Counted from the stretch's first letter, positions 46,360-58,516 are shown. The stretch is DNA of 64,000 bases from Myrica gale (GCA_963930655.1 OZ005611.1:21935001-21999000), one strand, 5' to 3'. Notes: a model not told the origin generated them from the sequence alone. Numbers and translations are program-made.

Positions 46360-47976
46360 TATAACCAGCTTCGCTCCTTGTTCTGCATTCATCGCTTATT
46401 TCCAGCGAACCCACACAGAATGGGACTCCTTACAAGCCTCTTCCTCCCACTACTCCGTGTTCAGCGTACCGAGTCAGCCCAGCCTCCATTTTCCTGTGAT
46501 TCGTCCAACCCATCAACGAAGTCCTACCCTTTCTGCCAAACTTCTCTACCAATCACAAAAAGAGGCCGAGACCTCGTCTCCCGCTTCACCTTCGACGAGA
46601 AAATCTCTCAGCTCGCTGTCTCAGCGGCTCCGATCCCTCAAGTCATCCTCACTCCGGCTTCCTTCGATACCCACCTCTGGTATCGTATTGGCCAGGTGAG
46701 TCACTGTTACCTAGTTTCTCGGCATATTATGTGCTGAAAATATTTTTTTTAAGCAGGTGTACTGGAAAAGATTTAGGCCCCGTTTAAGATTGCGTCTGGG
46801 AGCCCAAACAGGGCCTTAGTTCTAAGACGTACGGATTATTCTAAGTTGTTATAAATATGATCAAGATTTAATAAAGTAAATTCAACTAAATCTGGTCATG
46901 CCTTAATGAGATGAGATGAGGTTGGTTTGACCTGATTTGGTGATAACTCATCGTTATTAAATGACGAGATTAGTTTTAACTCGTTGTAATTATTTCTTTA
47001 AGTTATAACCGATATTTATAAGAACTTAAAATTTGACTTCTTATAATGAAATATTTGTTTTTTTGGAGTGACAAACAACCAAACAAAGGTTACAGAAAGA
47101 GAGACGAGATTTATGTAGCAGAAGTTTTACACACGTCTTGCAAGCTGATTTTTATGTGAAGGACTTGCTGGCTGCTGACTAATTGCTTCTCTTCCTGTTG
47201 AAAATGATCAGCTATATCACGTCAGACTGTGACTCGGTCGCTATCATCCCTGCATCTGGTTACTCTTAAGTCGCTAGAAGTTGCAGTTGCTGATGTCCTC
47301 AAAGCTGGTATAGTTGGATCATGATTTTCACTTTTTGCGTACATCAACGTCCCTCACCTGCAAATGTTACACTTTTGCAATATGATATAAATCACAGAAA
47401 TTCTTAGTGTGAACGATTACAATAACTGATATTTATACTTAATGCAAGAAAAAGTAAGTATAAGTTAGCCATGATCAGCATAGACGAAAATATGATTTAT
47501 CCTATATATATATTCTTTAGCGTCTATGTGTTGTGTCCATTTCTAATCAAATTACATGATAGAATCCTCGAACACTTCTTGGCAATTACGCAGGCCCTCC
47601 ATGCAAATTTGTTACGCCGGTGCAATCACTGCAGAGCTATGTAGAAAACGTAATCGACCGACCGGGTTATTCTATGGGTGAAATGGCATGTATTCAGCTG
47701 ACATTGACAAAGCAGTCGATATAGCCAAGCTGGTGGACTATGTGGTGATGGTTATGGGACTAGATCAAACTCAAGAGAGGGAGGCGCATGATCGTGTGAA
47801 CTTAGAGCTTCCCGGTGAGCAACAACAACTTATCACTAGTGTTGCAAGAGTAGCCAAGAAACTAGTTGTTCTGGTTCTTCTTTCTGGAGGTCCAGTTGAT
47901 ATATCTTCAGCCAAGCATGGCCAAAACATAGGCAGCATCTTGTGGGCTGGTTATCCCGGAGAAGTTGGAGGAACTC

Positions 47977-48474
47977 GGCTGAAAACCGGAAATGCGGTCC
48001 GGTTTTCGGACCGCAATGCGGTCCGGACCGCATTTCCGGTCCTCTTATATATAAGGACCGGTCTGGACCACTTAAGTGGTACAGACCGAATTTAACTTTT
48101 TAAAAAAAAATTAAAAAAACTTATTTACGGCTCTGCAGTGCGCATAGTTGCGCAGGGCAGGTATTTAAATTTTTTTAAAAACATTTAAATTTAAAAAAAT
48201 TTATACTCATAAAATATTGCGCATCTCTGCGCAGTGCGGGCATTTAATTTTTTTTTAAAAAAATATTTTATTTAAAAAAAATATTCTCAAAAACACTGCG
48301 CAGTGCAAAGCGCGTTGTTTTCTAATATATTAAAAAAATTATTAAATGCGGTCCGGTCCGGTCCGGACCGCATATAAAAAATTTACAAACCAGACCGGAC
48401 CGGATTTTAAAAATTATAACCGGACCGGATCGCAAATTCGGTCCGATTTTCTGGTCCGGTTCTGTTCAGCCCTA
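47977..48474. mobile_element. hAT MITE of the GTCCGG family in the pseudogene
   Basis: About 498 bp from GGCTGAAAACCGGAAATGCG to CTGTTCAGCCCTA, with GGTCCGGACCGC palindromes near both ends and AT-rich DNA containing TGCGCAG words inside. The first bases of the left end are missing and the flanks do not form a TSD, so host DNA (the end of exon 5 and the start of intron 5) was lost at this side after insertion. Confidence 0.85.
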
Positions 48475-48739
48475 CTTCACAGTGTATATTTTTCCCTGCA
48501 GGGGAATTAAGGTTACCAGTAATTGGGGGATCGGTTATTATGCTGAATGGTAATATGTTGAGCGGTGCTTTGCCACGGTTAAGATTAAAACTTCACAATC
48601 GGGCGGCTTAAAACGCGCCACATCATTTAAAATAAATTATCCGCGCCTGACCCAAATACCCTTATCTCCACCCGATTACTGACTCGTAATTTCAGTCTTA
48701 GCGATTTCAGACCCTTACCCTTCGTCGCCTGCTCGCACA

Positions 48740-50105
48740 CAGAGGCGGAAGGAAGGGGTAGCGACTCTGGGCGGCCGCTACCCCTCAAGCCACAAAAAAA
48801 AAATTTAATTACTTTATTTTTTATTTTTTTAAAAAAAAATTAAGTTGGCTTGGACCCGATACCCCTGAAGCTCAGGCTCAGACCAACTATACATATGTTT
48901 TACACATAAAGTCTGGGCCCGATACCCCTGACCCAGAAAACTGCAATAACATCGTCTGACATTTTCTATCAGTCTACACAGCAGAAATGAGCTAAACTGG
49001 CACCATCAGTCCTCACACCTCTCACTCTCTCATTTTTCGCTTTTTTCCCTTATTTTTGCATATTATATTAAAAAAAACTTAAAAGCTCATATTGTAACTT
49101 TTTGCATTTTTTCACGTAATTTTTTGCCAATCATGGCCAGCTGTTTTCTTTTTGTCCTTCTAAGAAAAATAATAATTATCAATCGTGAACATTTATCATG
49201 AGTTTGCTTGGCGGTGGTACTAATAATATCACATGACAAGTTTGATGCAATGGTAGATCCGAATGATTGAAAATTTTAAAATTTAATATCCCCTTAAAAA
49301 TGAGATATAGAAAAAAAAAAGGTTTAAGAATATATGCCCTGAAAATCTGTAGAGGGGAGGGGGGTCCATATTTTTTTGGCCTGAGGAAGTATAGTTTTTG
49401 AAAAGGTTTGGAAGTTTTGACTTGGCTCTCATTGGTTAGTCAATAAGGCTGGTCATTGGGAGGGAGTGAGAAACGTAGGCCAGAAATTTAGGTAAGAACT
49501 TGGAGATGATGGGAGAAGAAAGAAGCCTGAGATTATGATTAATCATGAGGCGGATGAGTATTTTGCACTTCTAGGTAGACAAATGTGTCATTGCCTGGAG
49601 CAAAGGGAAGCACTAATTTTAGAACTTCATCAATTGCTTGTTTCTATATTTTGACAACTGTTGTACTGTTTTGCTTTTGTGGAATTGGCTGCCATATATT
49701 TTTCACTGTTTATTTGCATCTCCACATGTGTTTATGAACAGGAGACTTCACTTTGCATCTCCACATGTATTTGCATCTCCACATGGCTTTTAGTATCTGG
49801 AATATAATATATTGATACATTCACTTTATTTTATTTTATTTAGATAATGGATAAGTTTGTCACAAGAGAACGAAGTCGTTTTGTAACATTTTCAAAATAT
49901 GTAAAATCGTAGGATGCAATTGTCACCTCTCAGTCGCAGTACATAGCACGGTACATGTATTGTAATATTTTTAATGCTTTTAGTCTTTAATTTTTGATAT
50001 TGTAATTGTAAGACAATTTTTAGCATTATAAAGGAAAAAAAAAATTCTTGTCATTTCATCTTTAGAATTCGACCCCCCTGAATTTTGGTCCTGATTCCGC
50101 CACTG
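48740..50105 (+). mobile_element. hAT element nested in the Mutator-like TIR
   Basis: 1,366 bp with ends CAGAGGCGGAAGGAAGG and CCTGATTCCGCCACTG and a perfect 8-bp TSD CTCGCACA (48732-48739 and 50106-50113). The uninterrupted site GCTCGCACAGCAAT is seen in the opposite arm of the host element, confirming the insertion. A trace of transposase tail (about 49845-49895) and the same 3' region as in the relic at 6938 show it is an internally deleted relative of that element. Confidence 0.95.
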
Positions 50106-50963
50106 CTCGCACAGCAATCTGTCGCCCTCCGTCGCATCATAGTCGCCCAGCTCTCACCGTCAGTCCTCCGTCGCATCATAGTCGCTTGCCCAGTCCTCCG
50201 TCGCATCTCGTAGCCCAGCCCTGCTTGGTAACTTGAAGCTTTGTGTCGCAGGAATAACAGTATTTTACCCCGGGAAAAGACAACTTCTCTGTTTATGCGA
50301 CAAGTACTCGCTGTTGAAAAGTCAGCACACACATCATTATGTGTTTGCCGACTTTCCTTTGATCAAGTGATGTGTAGAATATTTTAGAAAAAGAGTTGTT
50401 TCCAGCTATGTAATTTTGTAAACCGACTTTGTAGAATGTGTGGACAATTGAAATAGCTGCTACCGACTTCAAGTATTGTTGCAGCCGCTTTTAATTTATT
50501 GCCGCCTCAAAAGGCTCAAATGCTGAGCTGTTGTGAGGTGTGTGTAAGTGTGTTGCTGGTGTGAGGTGAATAGGTGAAAGTGTGTTGCTAGCGTGAGGTG
50601 AAGAAGTGAAAGTGTGTGCTGGTGGTTTGAACGAAGAAAGAAAAGAAAGGTGTGAGAATTGAGGTGCTGCTGGTGTACGTGAAAGTGAGGTGTAAAAAAA
50701 AATAGTGTGATATGTGTCGTGAGGTGTGTGAATTCGTATAAAGTGAGACAAACAAAAATGAGTTTTGTCTTTTTGTGTCTTTCCTTTCTTTTATGAAAGA
50801 AAAGATTGTTGTTTAAGAAAGAATTCTTCTCCAAATTCTTTCAACACTCGCACAGTAGAAAACCTTAAAGAGGAAAAAAAATAAGTGAAGGAAGAAAGAA
50901 ATGGAAGCCAAAATTCAATAGAGAATCCAATAGACATTTTTAAGGATTCTAGAAAAATTTGAC

Positions 50964-51143
50964 ATGGAGGAGATGACCGAGCACAAGATCCCAGCCCCCT
51001 ATAAGGCCTTTGTCAAACAGGTCGTCCAGTCCTTTCTCGAACAACATCAACAACAACAACATGACCAACAAGAAGCAGAAGAGGAAGAAGAAGGAGAGGT
51101 CAGCTTTCAAGAAGAATATGTCTGCTATAGAGAAAGCCATTAA
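50964..51143 (+). CDS. Unrecognised 59-codon frame inside the Mutator-like element
   Basis: Reads MEEMTEHKIPAPYKAFVKQV then SFLEQHQQQQHDQQEAEEEE and ends shortly after. The Gln and Glu runs suggest a low-complexity tail. A Mutator-like element without transposase but with a coding-like insert fits a captured gene piece, but no parent gene can be named and it may not be expressed. Confidence 0.25.
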   Translation: MEEMTEHKIPAPYKAFVKQVVQSFLEQHQQQQHDQQEAEEEEEGEVSFQEEYVCYRESH

Positions 51144-51562
51144 GAAGATGAAGTCAATGTTCATGTGATAATGTCGTCTGGAGATGTATATTTTGAAGCC
51201 GGCCTTTTGAAGTATGTTCTTTGCAAAGTGCTTCGAGTTACCAAGCAGGGCTGGGCTACGAGACGCGACCAATTGCTGTGCGAGCTGGGCGATGAGGGGT
51301 AGGGGTCTGAAATCGCGAAGATGGAAATTGCGGGTCAGTTGCAAATTTGGTGGAGGAGATAAGGGTACTCGGTCAAGCGCGGGTAATTTATTTTAAATGG
51401 CGTGACTTGTTTTAAGCTGCCGATTGTGAAGTTTTAATCCTAACCGTGACAAAGCACCGCTCAGCATATTACGGCTTAGCATAATAACCGATCCCAGTAA
51501 CTTGGTATCCTCAAAATTTCACCAAAGTACCCATAACCGATATGAGCTGGATGAGTCCAGAA

Positions 51563-51806
51563 CAGTGGCGGAGCCAGCATTACAATCAATTGGGGGCAAA
51601 CTCCTAAGAAAATTCAAAGGGACTGGGGTGGGCTGCTTGGGCTTAAGGGGGACGGTCTGAAATTCAGTGGACATCAAGGGGGCAAGCCTTAAAAAATAAA
51701 AAAAATTTAAAAAATTAACGTGTAAAAATATTTTTGGGGGGCGAACCGGGGCCGGGAGCCAACCAGGGCAATGGCCCCGGTTCGCCCCCCCCTCCCTCCG
51801 CCTGTG
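51563..51806. mobile_element. 244-bp hAT MITE in exon 6 of the pseudogene
   Basis: Ends CAGTGGCGGAGCCAG and CCTCCGCCTGTG, with the 8-bp TSD GTCCAGAA exact at 51555-51562 and 51807-51814. Compared with the intact paralogue the exon is otherwise continuous across this point. Inside is a second, imperfect inverted repeat of GGGCGAACCGGGGCC type. Confidence 0.95.
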
Positions 51807-52297
51807 GTCCAGAACCATCATCCGGCTATCCTGGACGGACATACCGTTTCTACAAAGGTGAAAAAGCTTATGAGTTCGGTTATGGCCTCTGCTACTCGAA
51901 CTATTATTCTTATGAGTTCTCATCTGTCACACAAAGCATGCTCCAAATGAATCAACCATCAGCTACACAGACGGTTGAATACAAGCCAATTTCAGAGCTG
52001 GGCGAGAAACTCTCTGAGTAAGAAGTTCGCCGTCACCGCTGGCGTAAAGAATCAAGAGGAGATGACGGGTAAGCATCCGGTATTGCTATTTGTCAAACAG
52101 CTGGTTGGTTTCCAGATCATAAATCTAAATACAGGGGAAAGAGCTGAAGTTGAATTTGTACTGAACCCTTGTAAACATAGAACACCTTGCCAGTTGACAG
52201 AGTCATTGCAGACGGTTTGATGGAAATCGAGCCAGGATTATATTTATTGATCATCGGTGATGAAGAGCCTATATATCCAGTTGCCATCGTAATTTGA

Positions 52298-54110
52298 AAT
52301 CGATGGTTTAAGTCCAAAGACGAGCGTTACAGGGTTTACAAACCAATTCAATATTATAGCCATTTCACTGTCATTGCTTGAAATTGCGCCTTATATGGTT
52401 CGAAGCTTAATTCAATATTAGGGTGGTATTTGAAAGTAAAAATTTTGGGGTATTAGGATTCGTAAAAAAGTAAAGATATTTTATGGAATTTGATGAAAAA
52501 GTGAAGAGATATAAGATTTAATTGAATATTATAATATTATTTTATAGTTTGATGGAAAGAAATAGATTATTTTATAATTGTGTAAAAATATTGAGGGATG
52601 TAAATTTCGACCCAAACACCCCATAACTTTCACAATCTTCACAATAATATATTTAAAAGGCTCGTACGAATTACTAAAAACCTTAATCATTACAAAAAAA
52701 AATCAAAACATACGATCAAACATAGCCTCTTTAGCAGGATTCAAAGGGAATGATCAGGGATTCTATTTCCGATAGAATAAATCAGAGAGTACATAAAAAT
52801 TCTTTAAATTTCGTTAATGAGGTTCACTTAAGAGGAAATTTAGCACATTCCGATGTTGTATACTGCAAGAGATTAAGACAAACCTATATTTGATGACCAC
52901 TAACCTTAACTAATTACCGAACAGACTTAATTCTTTTTAACCCAGAAACGAACGTGATCCAGGAGACCACCAAAGATCAGTCAAAGTCTAGCCACGTTTT
53001 CATGGAATTAACTTCTCCTCCATAAAACATTGAATAGATAACTGCTATACCATGCACGCCCTTTATTGAGAAGGTCATGGGGCGAATTTCTTCTGTTGCC
53101 CCAGCATTCTTTTGACATCTCTGAAGGCGTTTTCTCAAAGACTTATGTCACTTCCTCCTCCAACTTGCCTCCTCTGTTTCTTGATATCTCTAAAGGCAGA
53201 GTAGAGTAAAATTATTGGGGGCACTTGTCATTCGATTCTTCTCCACCTAACCAAGACTACACGATTCCAAGAGTCCTCTAAGGTTGGCAAATTATTCTCC
53301 TTTGTGTACTTTTTTCCATTCGCAATGGACAGTAGTCTAGGGTCATGTTCGTTTCCTAAATTTTTTCAGGATTCAAATACATTTACAAACTACCACTGAA
53401 CATATTCAGAATTCAAACACAAACATCAATACATTTTACACAATCTCCAACAACTTTTTACTTTTTTTATTCAACATAAATTCTCTCTCTATACTTTTTT
53501 CACAAAATTTAAATATTTTTTTATTAAATAATTTAATCAAATCATTTATCTCTCCACTTTACACAAACACCAATAAAATACTATTCAACGTAAATATTTA
53601 CTACTTTCTCTAAAATCCTATCATTTTTACTCTAAGCGAAAGATTCTTTCTTAATCTCGAAGATCACACAGCTTTTCAATTGGTCTGATTCTATATGCAT
53701 TCACTTTGAGTCTTTGTTTTACTCTGTTTTTTTTTTTCTTTTTGTGGATTTCTTTTTTCCTTAGCCTTTGCCTTTCTTTTTGATGGTTCAAAAGCATTAA
53801 TTTTTTTTATGGGCAGTTTTAAAACATTAATTACATGCATTTTTGTGTTCCCAAGGACCATATTATAAAAGAAAGCATCTCACACCAGGCGGGTTCGATA
53901 TAAGTTCCAATTGCGTGGTAGAAAGTCAAGTTTGCCCTACTAAAACAGCCTATATAGAATAAAGCAAAAGGGCAAACCTTGTCATTTGGCCTAAACCTCA
54001 TCAATGAGCAACCTTACCTCAGTGTACTTTCACTCACCTTGGCCCTGTAAGGCTATAACTATCAGTAGCTGTTCTGCATTCATTTCTTCATCCCCAGGAG
54101 CTCGCACAGT
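52298..54110. other. Spacer between the beta-xylosidase copies; promoter of the intact one
   Basis: Contains MITE-like DNA at 52420-52625 (GGGTGGTATTTGAAAG ... CCCAAACACCCCA), the MITE at 53340-53640, and from about 53880 the promoter and leader homologous to 46200-46419. A CTATATAG box lies near 53950. Confidence 0.5.
53340..53640 (+). mobile_element. MITE of the 290-bp AT-rich family
   Basis: Begins AGGGTCATGTTCGTTTCC and shares long runs with 11395 and 18777, such as GAACATATTCAGAATTCAAA and CTCCACTTTACACAAACACC. Non-coding. It lies about 470 bp upstream of the intact beta-xylosidase start codon. Confidence 0.75.
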
Positions 54111-57100
54111 ATGGAGCTCCTTCACAGACCCTCTCTGATGACCATTTTCTTCCTTGCTCTGCCTCTTGTCTATGGTTCCGAGTTAACTCGGCCTCCATTT
54201 TCCTGTGACTCGTCTAACCCATCAACAAAGTCCTACGCCTTCTGCAAAACCTCACTACCCATCAAGGAAAGAGTCCGAGACCTTATCTCTCGTCTCACAT
54301 TGGATGAGAAAATCTCACAGCTCGTTAACTCAGCGCCTCCGATCCCTCGTCTCGGTATCCCAGGCTACGAGTGGTGGTCCGAGGCTTTACACGGTGTCGC
54401 CAACGCTGGCCCCGGCATCCGTTTCAGTGGGACTATCCAGGCTGCCACAAGCTTCCCTCAAGTCATTCTCACCGCCGCTTCCTTCGATGCCCATATCTGG
54501 TATCGCATCGGCCAGGCGAGTCACTGTCACTATTTCTGTTACCGAGCGTCGCACGTATATTATACTATATGATTTGATCTCTCGTTCGTCAGCTAATATT
54601 TGTGACTCTTCTGTCTTGATCAGTATTTTCTGATGTTGGGAATTTCAGGTGGTTGGAACTGAAGCCAGAGCTTTGTACAATGCTGGGCAAGCGAAAGGTA
54701 TGACATTTTGGGCTCCAAACATTAACATATTCAGAGACCCTAGATGGGGGAGAGGGCAAGAGACACCAGGAGAGGATCCAGCGGTTACAGGAAAGTATGC
54801 AGTGGCATATGTAAGAGGGGTTCAAGGTGACTCCTTTGAAGGTGGGAAGCTGGAGGGACATCTTCAAGCTTCGGCCTGTTGCAAGCATTTTACGGCTTAT
54901 GATTTGGACAATTGGAAGGGTGTGAACCGGTTCCTCTTCGATGCTCGTGTAAGCCTATTCAACTTTCAAGGATTAGTTCAAGTCCATTTGGGTCTATTAA
55001 TTTGATAATTTGTTCGAATGTTTTTTTATTTGGAAATGGTAAGAAATTTGTTGCTCTCTTGTGATTTGTTCTGCTCCGGAAATCGTTCAAAGATTCCTCC
55101 TAGTTTCTAGTGCAAAATAATTGTCGTTATTAAATATAAAACTAATAAATTCTGTCGTGGACGGCCTTTATTGGTTTCTGTCGTTGTGTCCGGAACGATA
55201 ATGGGATTTTCCGGGGTTTCAGCCTTTTTAGCAGAATTTAATGAACGAGATATATCTTTCCATTAATGTAAAACATCTCCAAGAACTTCTTCTTTGGGTA
55301 CAGATTAGAAGTTAATAAGTAGGCATCTCTAAGAAACTCATCTTAGAGAAAGAAAAAAAAAACACAATGCTTAGGACTTGCTGTTGGACTCTGTTTTGCT
55401 TCTGCTTGTAGCAGACTACAACTTTTGATGTTATATTGAGGTTGGAGGAAGAATGGGTTTCTTTACAACAAAAGGTGTTGCTCTTGCACTTTGTTTCTGG
55501 GAGGATGAATGGGGTTTCTTTCTGACAAGTTTTGGTACATTTGCAACTTATGAAGCTAGAGACCCAAATACTGGGAAATCAATTCATCACACATCACACA
55601 CGGAATCCATTTTTCCCCTGTTTTTTCACCTTTTTTCTGTTGAAGCCACTCTTAAAGGCTTGCTGGTGAAAAAGCAAATCTTCTATACTGTAACACCACC
55701 AGAACTTACAGATTGCTTTACCATCTTCTTTTTCTTTTATTTTTGTCGGACTCTGTTTCAGGTCACAATGCAAGATTTAGCAGACACGTACCAACCTCCA
55801 TTCCAGAGCTGCGTACAGGAAGGAAGAGCCAGTGGGATAATGTGTGGTTACAACCGCGTCAATGGGGTCCCCAGCTGTGCAGATCATAATCTTCTGTCGA
55901 AAACTGCAAGACGAGAATGGGGTTTCCGAGGGTAAAATCATATATTACATGCATCAATTATTACAACGTTTTCGTGAAGTCCATGCCTGCGGACTAAAAT
56001 GCTACCCTTTTTCCTGTGGTGATCAGCTACATCACGTCAGACTGTGATGCGGTTTCTATAATCCACGACAGTCAAGGATATGCTAAATCACCAGAAGATG
56101 CTGTTGTTGATGTTCTCAAAGCCGGTACGTTGGATCTGGATTCTTTATTTTCCTATCTAAATTCCAGCGTTTGTGTTATGACATTGCCTCATGTTAGGAA
56201 CTCTAATTTGGAAGAAAATTTGAAATTATTATCTGACAGGACTTAATATGAAAAAAGTTCAAGAAAAATTACTGTGAAGGAAATCTATGGATAATCATAA
56301 AATTAAGAAAATTAAATATAACATAATTATAATTAATGTACATTTTATCTTTCTTTCTCTTTTTCAAAATTGTAAGCTACATTTTATTCTATTTTATTTA
56401 CCTGGTAGCATGTCTTTGTCTGTTGTCATTTGTCTTTTTTCCCATACAGTGGGTAGAAGTACACCTTTACTAGCTGTAGCTCTCTAGTCTCTACTTTAGT
56501 CATCCATCTGGTCTGGACCATTATTAAAGGAATAGCCCACGTACACTGGGCTCCATTCATTTTATCATGGATAACTGGACCATTATCACCTCGTCGTCTA
56601 CCCCAAAAGTAGCCCTCTAAGTGGACTTTCCTAGGTTTTTTTTTTTTTTTAATCTTTTGGTGGGAAGTGCTGTTCTATTCTCACCTAAGGTGAGGACTAA
56701 CTTCAAAGATCTGCCTCATATGTTTTAAAGGGAAATTTAAAAATAACTGCTGGATTTTATAAAATATGACTTCTTTTCTAGAATTGATAAATCATTGGCT
56801 GAGTTTAAATCACGTGGCATGCTACATGGCTTGTGTCATGCTATCAATTCTATTAGAAATTTGGACGGAAATGGGATGAAAGGAGTGATTTTGCAAGAGT
56901 GGCCACAACTTAAGAGAGTGATTTGTCAATTTTAAAAACATAGGCAGTTTTATAAAATCTCGTAAAATCTCAAGCAGTATCTTTAAATTTCCCTATTTTA
57001 AATTGAGCTAGATAAATAGTTCCTTTTTTTTACCGTTTCTGAATTTGTTTTTTTTAACAATATTTACAGGTATGGATGTCAATTGTGGATCCTACTTACT

Positions 57101-58516
57101 GAAACACACTAAGAAAGCAGTAAAGCAGAAAAAACTACCTGTATCTGAAGTAGACAGAGCCCTTCACAACCTTTTCTCAGTTAGAATGAGGTTGGGACTG
57201 TTTAATGGCAATCCAGTTCAACAGGTCTTTGGCAGCATTGGTTCACACCAAGTGTGTTCTCAAGAGCACCAAGCTCTAGCCCTTGAAGCCGCTCGAAATG
57301 GCATTGTCCTGTTAAAGAACTCCCCCAAATTGCTCCCACTGCCAAAGAAAAGAACCTTGTCACTTGCAGTAATAGGCCCCAATGCCAATTCTCCTCAGAC
57401 ACTTCTCGGAAACTATGCTGGCCCTCCATGCAAATCTGTTACCCCACTGCAAGCATTGCAGAGCTATGTCAAAGACGTAATCTTCCAACCAGGTTGCGAT
57501 TCAGTGAACTGTCCTTCAGCTGCAATTGACAAAGCAGTCGAAATAGCCAGGAGGGTGGATTATGTGGTGTTGGTTATGGGACTGGACCAAACTGAAGAGA
57601 GGGAAGCACATGACCGTGTGCACTTGGGACTCCCTGGAAAGCAACAGGAGCTTATAACTAGTGTTGCAAAAGCAGCCAAGAAACCAGTTGTTCTGGTTCT
57701 TCTCTCTGGAGGTCCAGTAGATATATCTTCCGCCAAGGACGACAAAAACATCGGAAGCATCTTATGGGCTGGTTATCCAGGCGAAGCTGGAGGAACTGCA
57801 CTTGCAGAAATCATCTTTGGCGACCACAACCCAGGTGGGCATTTTACACATGGCTCTAAGAGAAATTCTGCTAAAAGCTAGCTTATCCCTCTCCCTTCTC
57901 TTCTCTCTTTAAGGAGCAGGTTTCATAGTGTACTTCATTTTGTCTTGCAGGGGGAAGGTTACCGGTGACTTGGTATCCGCAAGATTTTATCAAAGTCCCA
58001 ATGACAGACATGAGAATGAGGCCAGAACCTTCATCAGGCTATCCTGGGCGCACATACCGTTTCTACAAAGGTGAAAAAGTGTTTGAATTTGGTTACGGCC
58101 TCAGCTACTCAAATTATGCGTACAAGTTCTCATCCGTCACACAAAGCATGTTCCAGTTGAATCAATCAGCTGCACAGACGGTGGAATACATGTTAGTTTC
58201 AGAGCTGGATCAGAAACTCTGTAAGAAGAAGGTCTCAGTCATTGTTGCCGTAAAAAACCAAGGGGAGATGGCGGGTAAGCACCCAGTGTTGCTATTTGTG
58301 AGAAAGGAAAAACCTAGCAACGGGAGTCCTGTCAAACAGCTGGTTGGTTTCCAGAGCATTAATCTAAATGCAGGGGAAAATGCTGAAGTTGAATTTGTGT
58401 TGAGCCCTTGTGAACACCTTACCCGGGCCAATGAGGTTGGTTTGACAGTGATCGAGACAGGATTGCATTTCCTGGCTGTGGGTGACGAAGAGTATCCAAT
58501 TACCATCATGGTTTGA
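54111..58516 (+). CDS. BXL7: Beta-D-xylosidase, GH3 (BXL7 type)
   Basis: Six exons: 54111-54515, 54649-54948, 55762-55931, 56027-56124, 57070-57834 and 57951-58516, joining in frame to 767 aa, the usual length. Intron 1 starts GCGAGT (a GC-AG intron); the others are GT-AG. A signal peptide (about residues 1-24) directs it to the apoplast. The GH3 N-terminal domain includes [36 protein letters not shown] and [10 protein letters not shown], where Asp297 should be the nucleophile. The GH3 C-terminal domain includes [19 protein letters not shown] and [13 protein letters not shown], where a Glu is the likely acid/base. A fibronectin III-like tail ends at EEYPITIMV. The family releases xylose (some also arabinose) from cell-wall xylan. 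Residue by residue it follows Arabidopsis BXL7 as I remember it. A dead tandem copy lies 1.8 kb upstream. Confidence 0.94.
54516..54521 (+). other. GC-AG splice donor of BXL7 intron 1
   Basis: The donor reads CAG|GCGAGT. The aligned donor of the dead paralogue (46696) reads CAG|GTGAGT. GC donors are rare but functional, particularly with an otherwise strong consensus as here. Confidence 0.8.

Larger units (their letters stand above)
42160..46419. other. Spacer, MITEs and small repeats
   Basis: No gene is recognised. It includes a 34-bp tandem duplication (44361-44428), a MITE (44935-45340) and TA microsatellites near 45561 and 46170. The last ~200 bp are the promoter of the beta-xylosidase pseudogene and align with the promoter of the intact copy. 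Confidence 0.4.
48527..51495. mobile_element. Mutator-like element with TIRs over 230 bp
   Basis: 2,969 bp. Termini GGGATCGGTTATTATGC and GCATAATAACCGATCCC are perfect inverted repeats, and homology between the arms runs inward for well over 230 bp once a nested hAT (48740-50105) is discounted. The TSD is AGTAATTGG (48518-48526) against AGTAACTTGG (51496-51505); the intact paralogue has GTGACTTGG here, so one base was lost on the left. Long TIRs and a 9-10-bp TSD mark a Mutator-like element. No MURA transposase is present. The inside holds CTCCGTCGCATC repeats (50126-50210), GTGAGGTG-rich DNA (50530-50730) and a 59-codon frame (50964-51143). Confidence 0.9.
46420..52297 (+). pseudogene. Beta-D-xylosidase pseudogene (BXL7 paralogue)
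   Basis: Tandem paralogue of the intact gene at 54111. Exon 1 survives at 46420-46695 but lacks about 43 codons between SAAPIP and QVILTPASF; it keeps a GT donor. Exons 2 and 3 are gone. Exon 4 is a damaged relic at about 47211-47307 with a stop. Exon 5 is reduced to its second half (about 47593-47976; [41 protein letters not shown]). A hAT MITE (47977-48474) joins it to exon 6, which is split by a Mutator-like element (48527-51495) and a short hAT (51563-51806), and resumes to a stop at 52295-52297. Exon 6 also carries frame changes. It cannot make a GH3 enzyme. Sequence similarity to the live copy is still high, so the duplication is not ancient. Confidence 0.93.

Noticed and set aside
46457-46699. 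80-codon frame overlapping exon 1 of the beta-xylosidase pseudogene
   Set aside because: Shadow of the GH3 frame; the homologous shadow occurs in the intact copy at 54205.
55453-55935. 160-codon frame starting inside beta-xylosidase intron 2
   Set aside because: It only reads back from exon 3 into the intron; splice sites and homology put the exon start at 55762.
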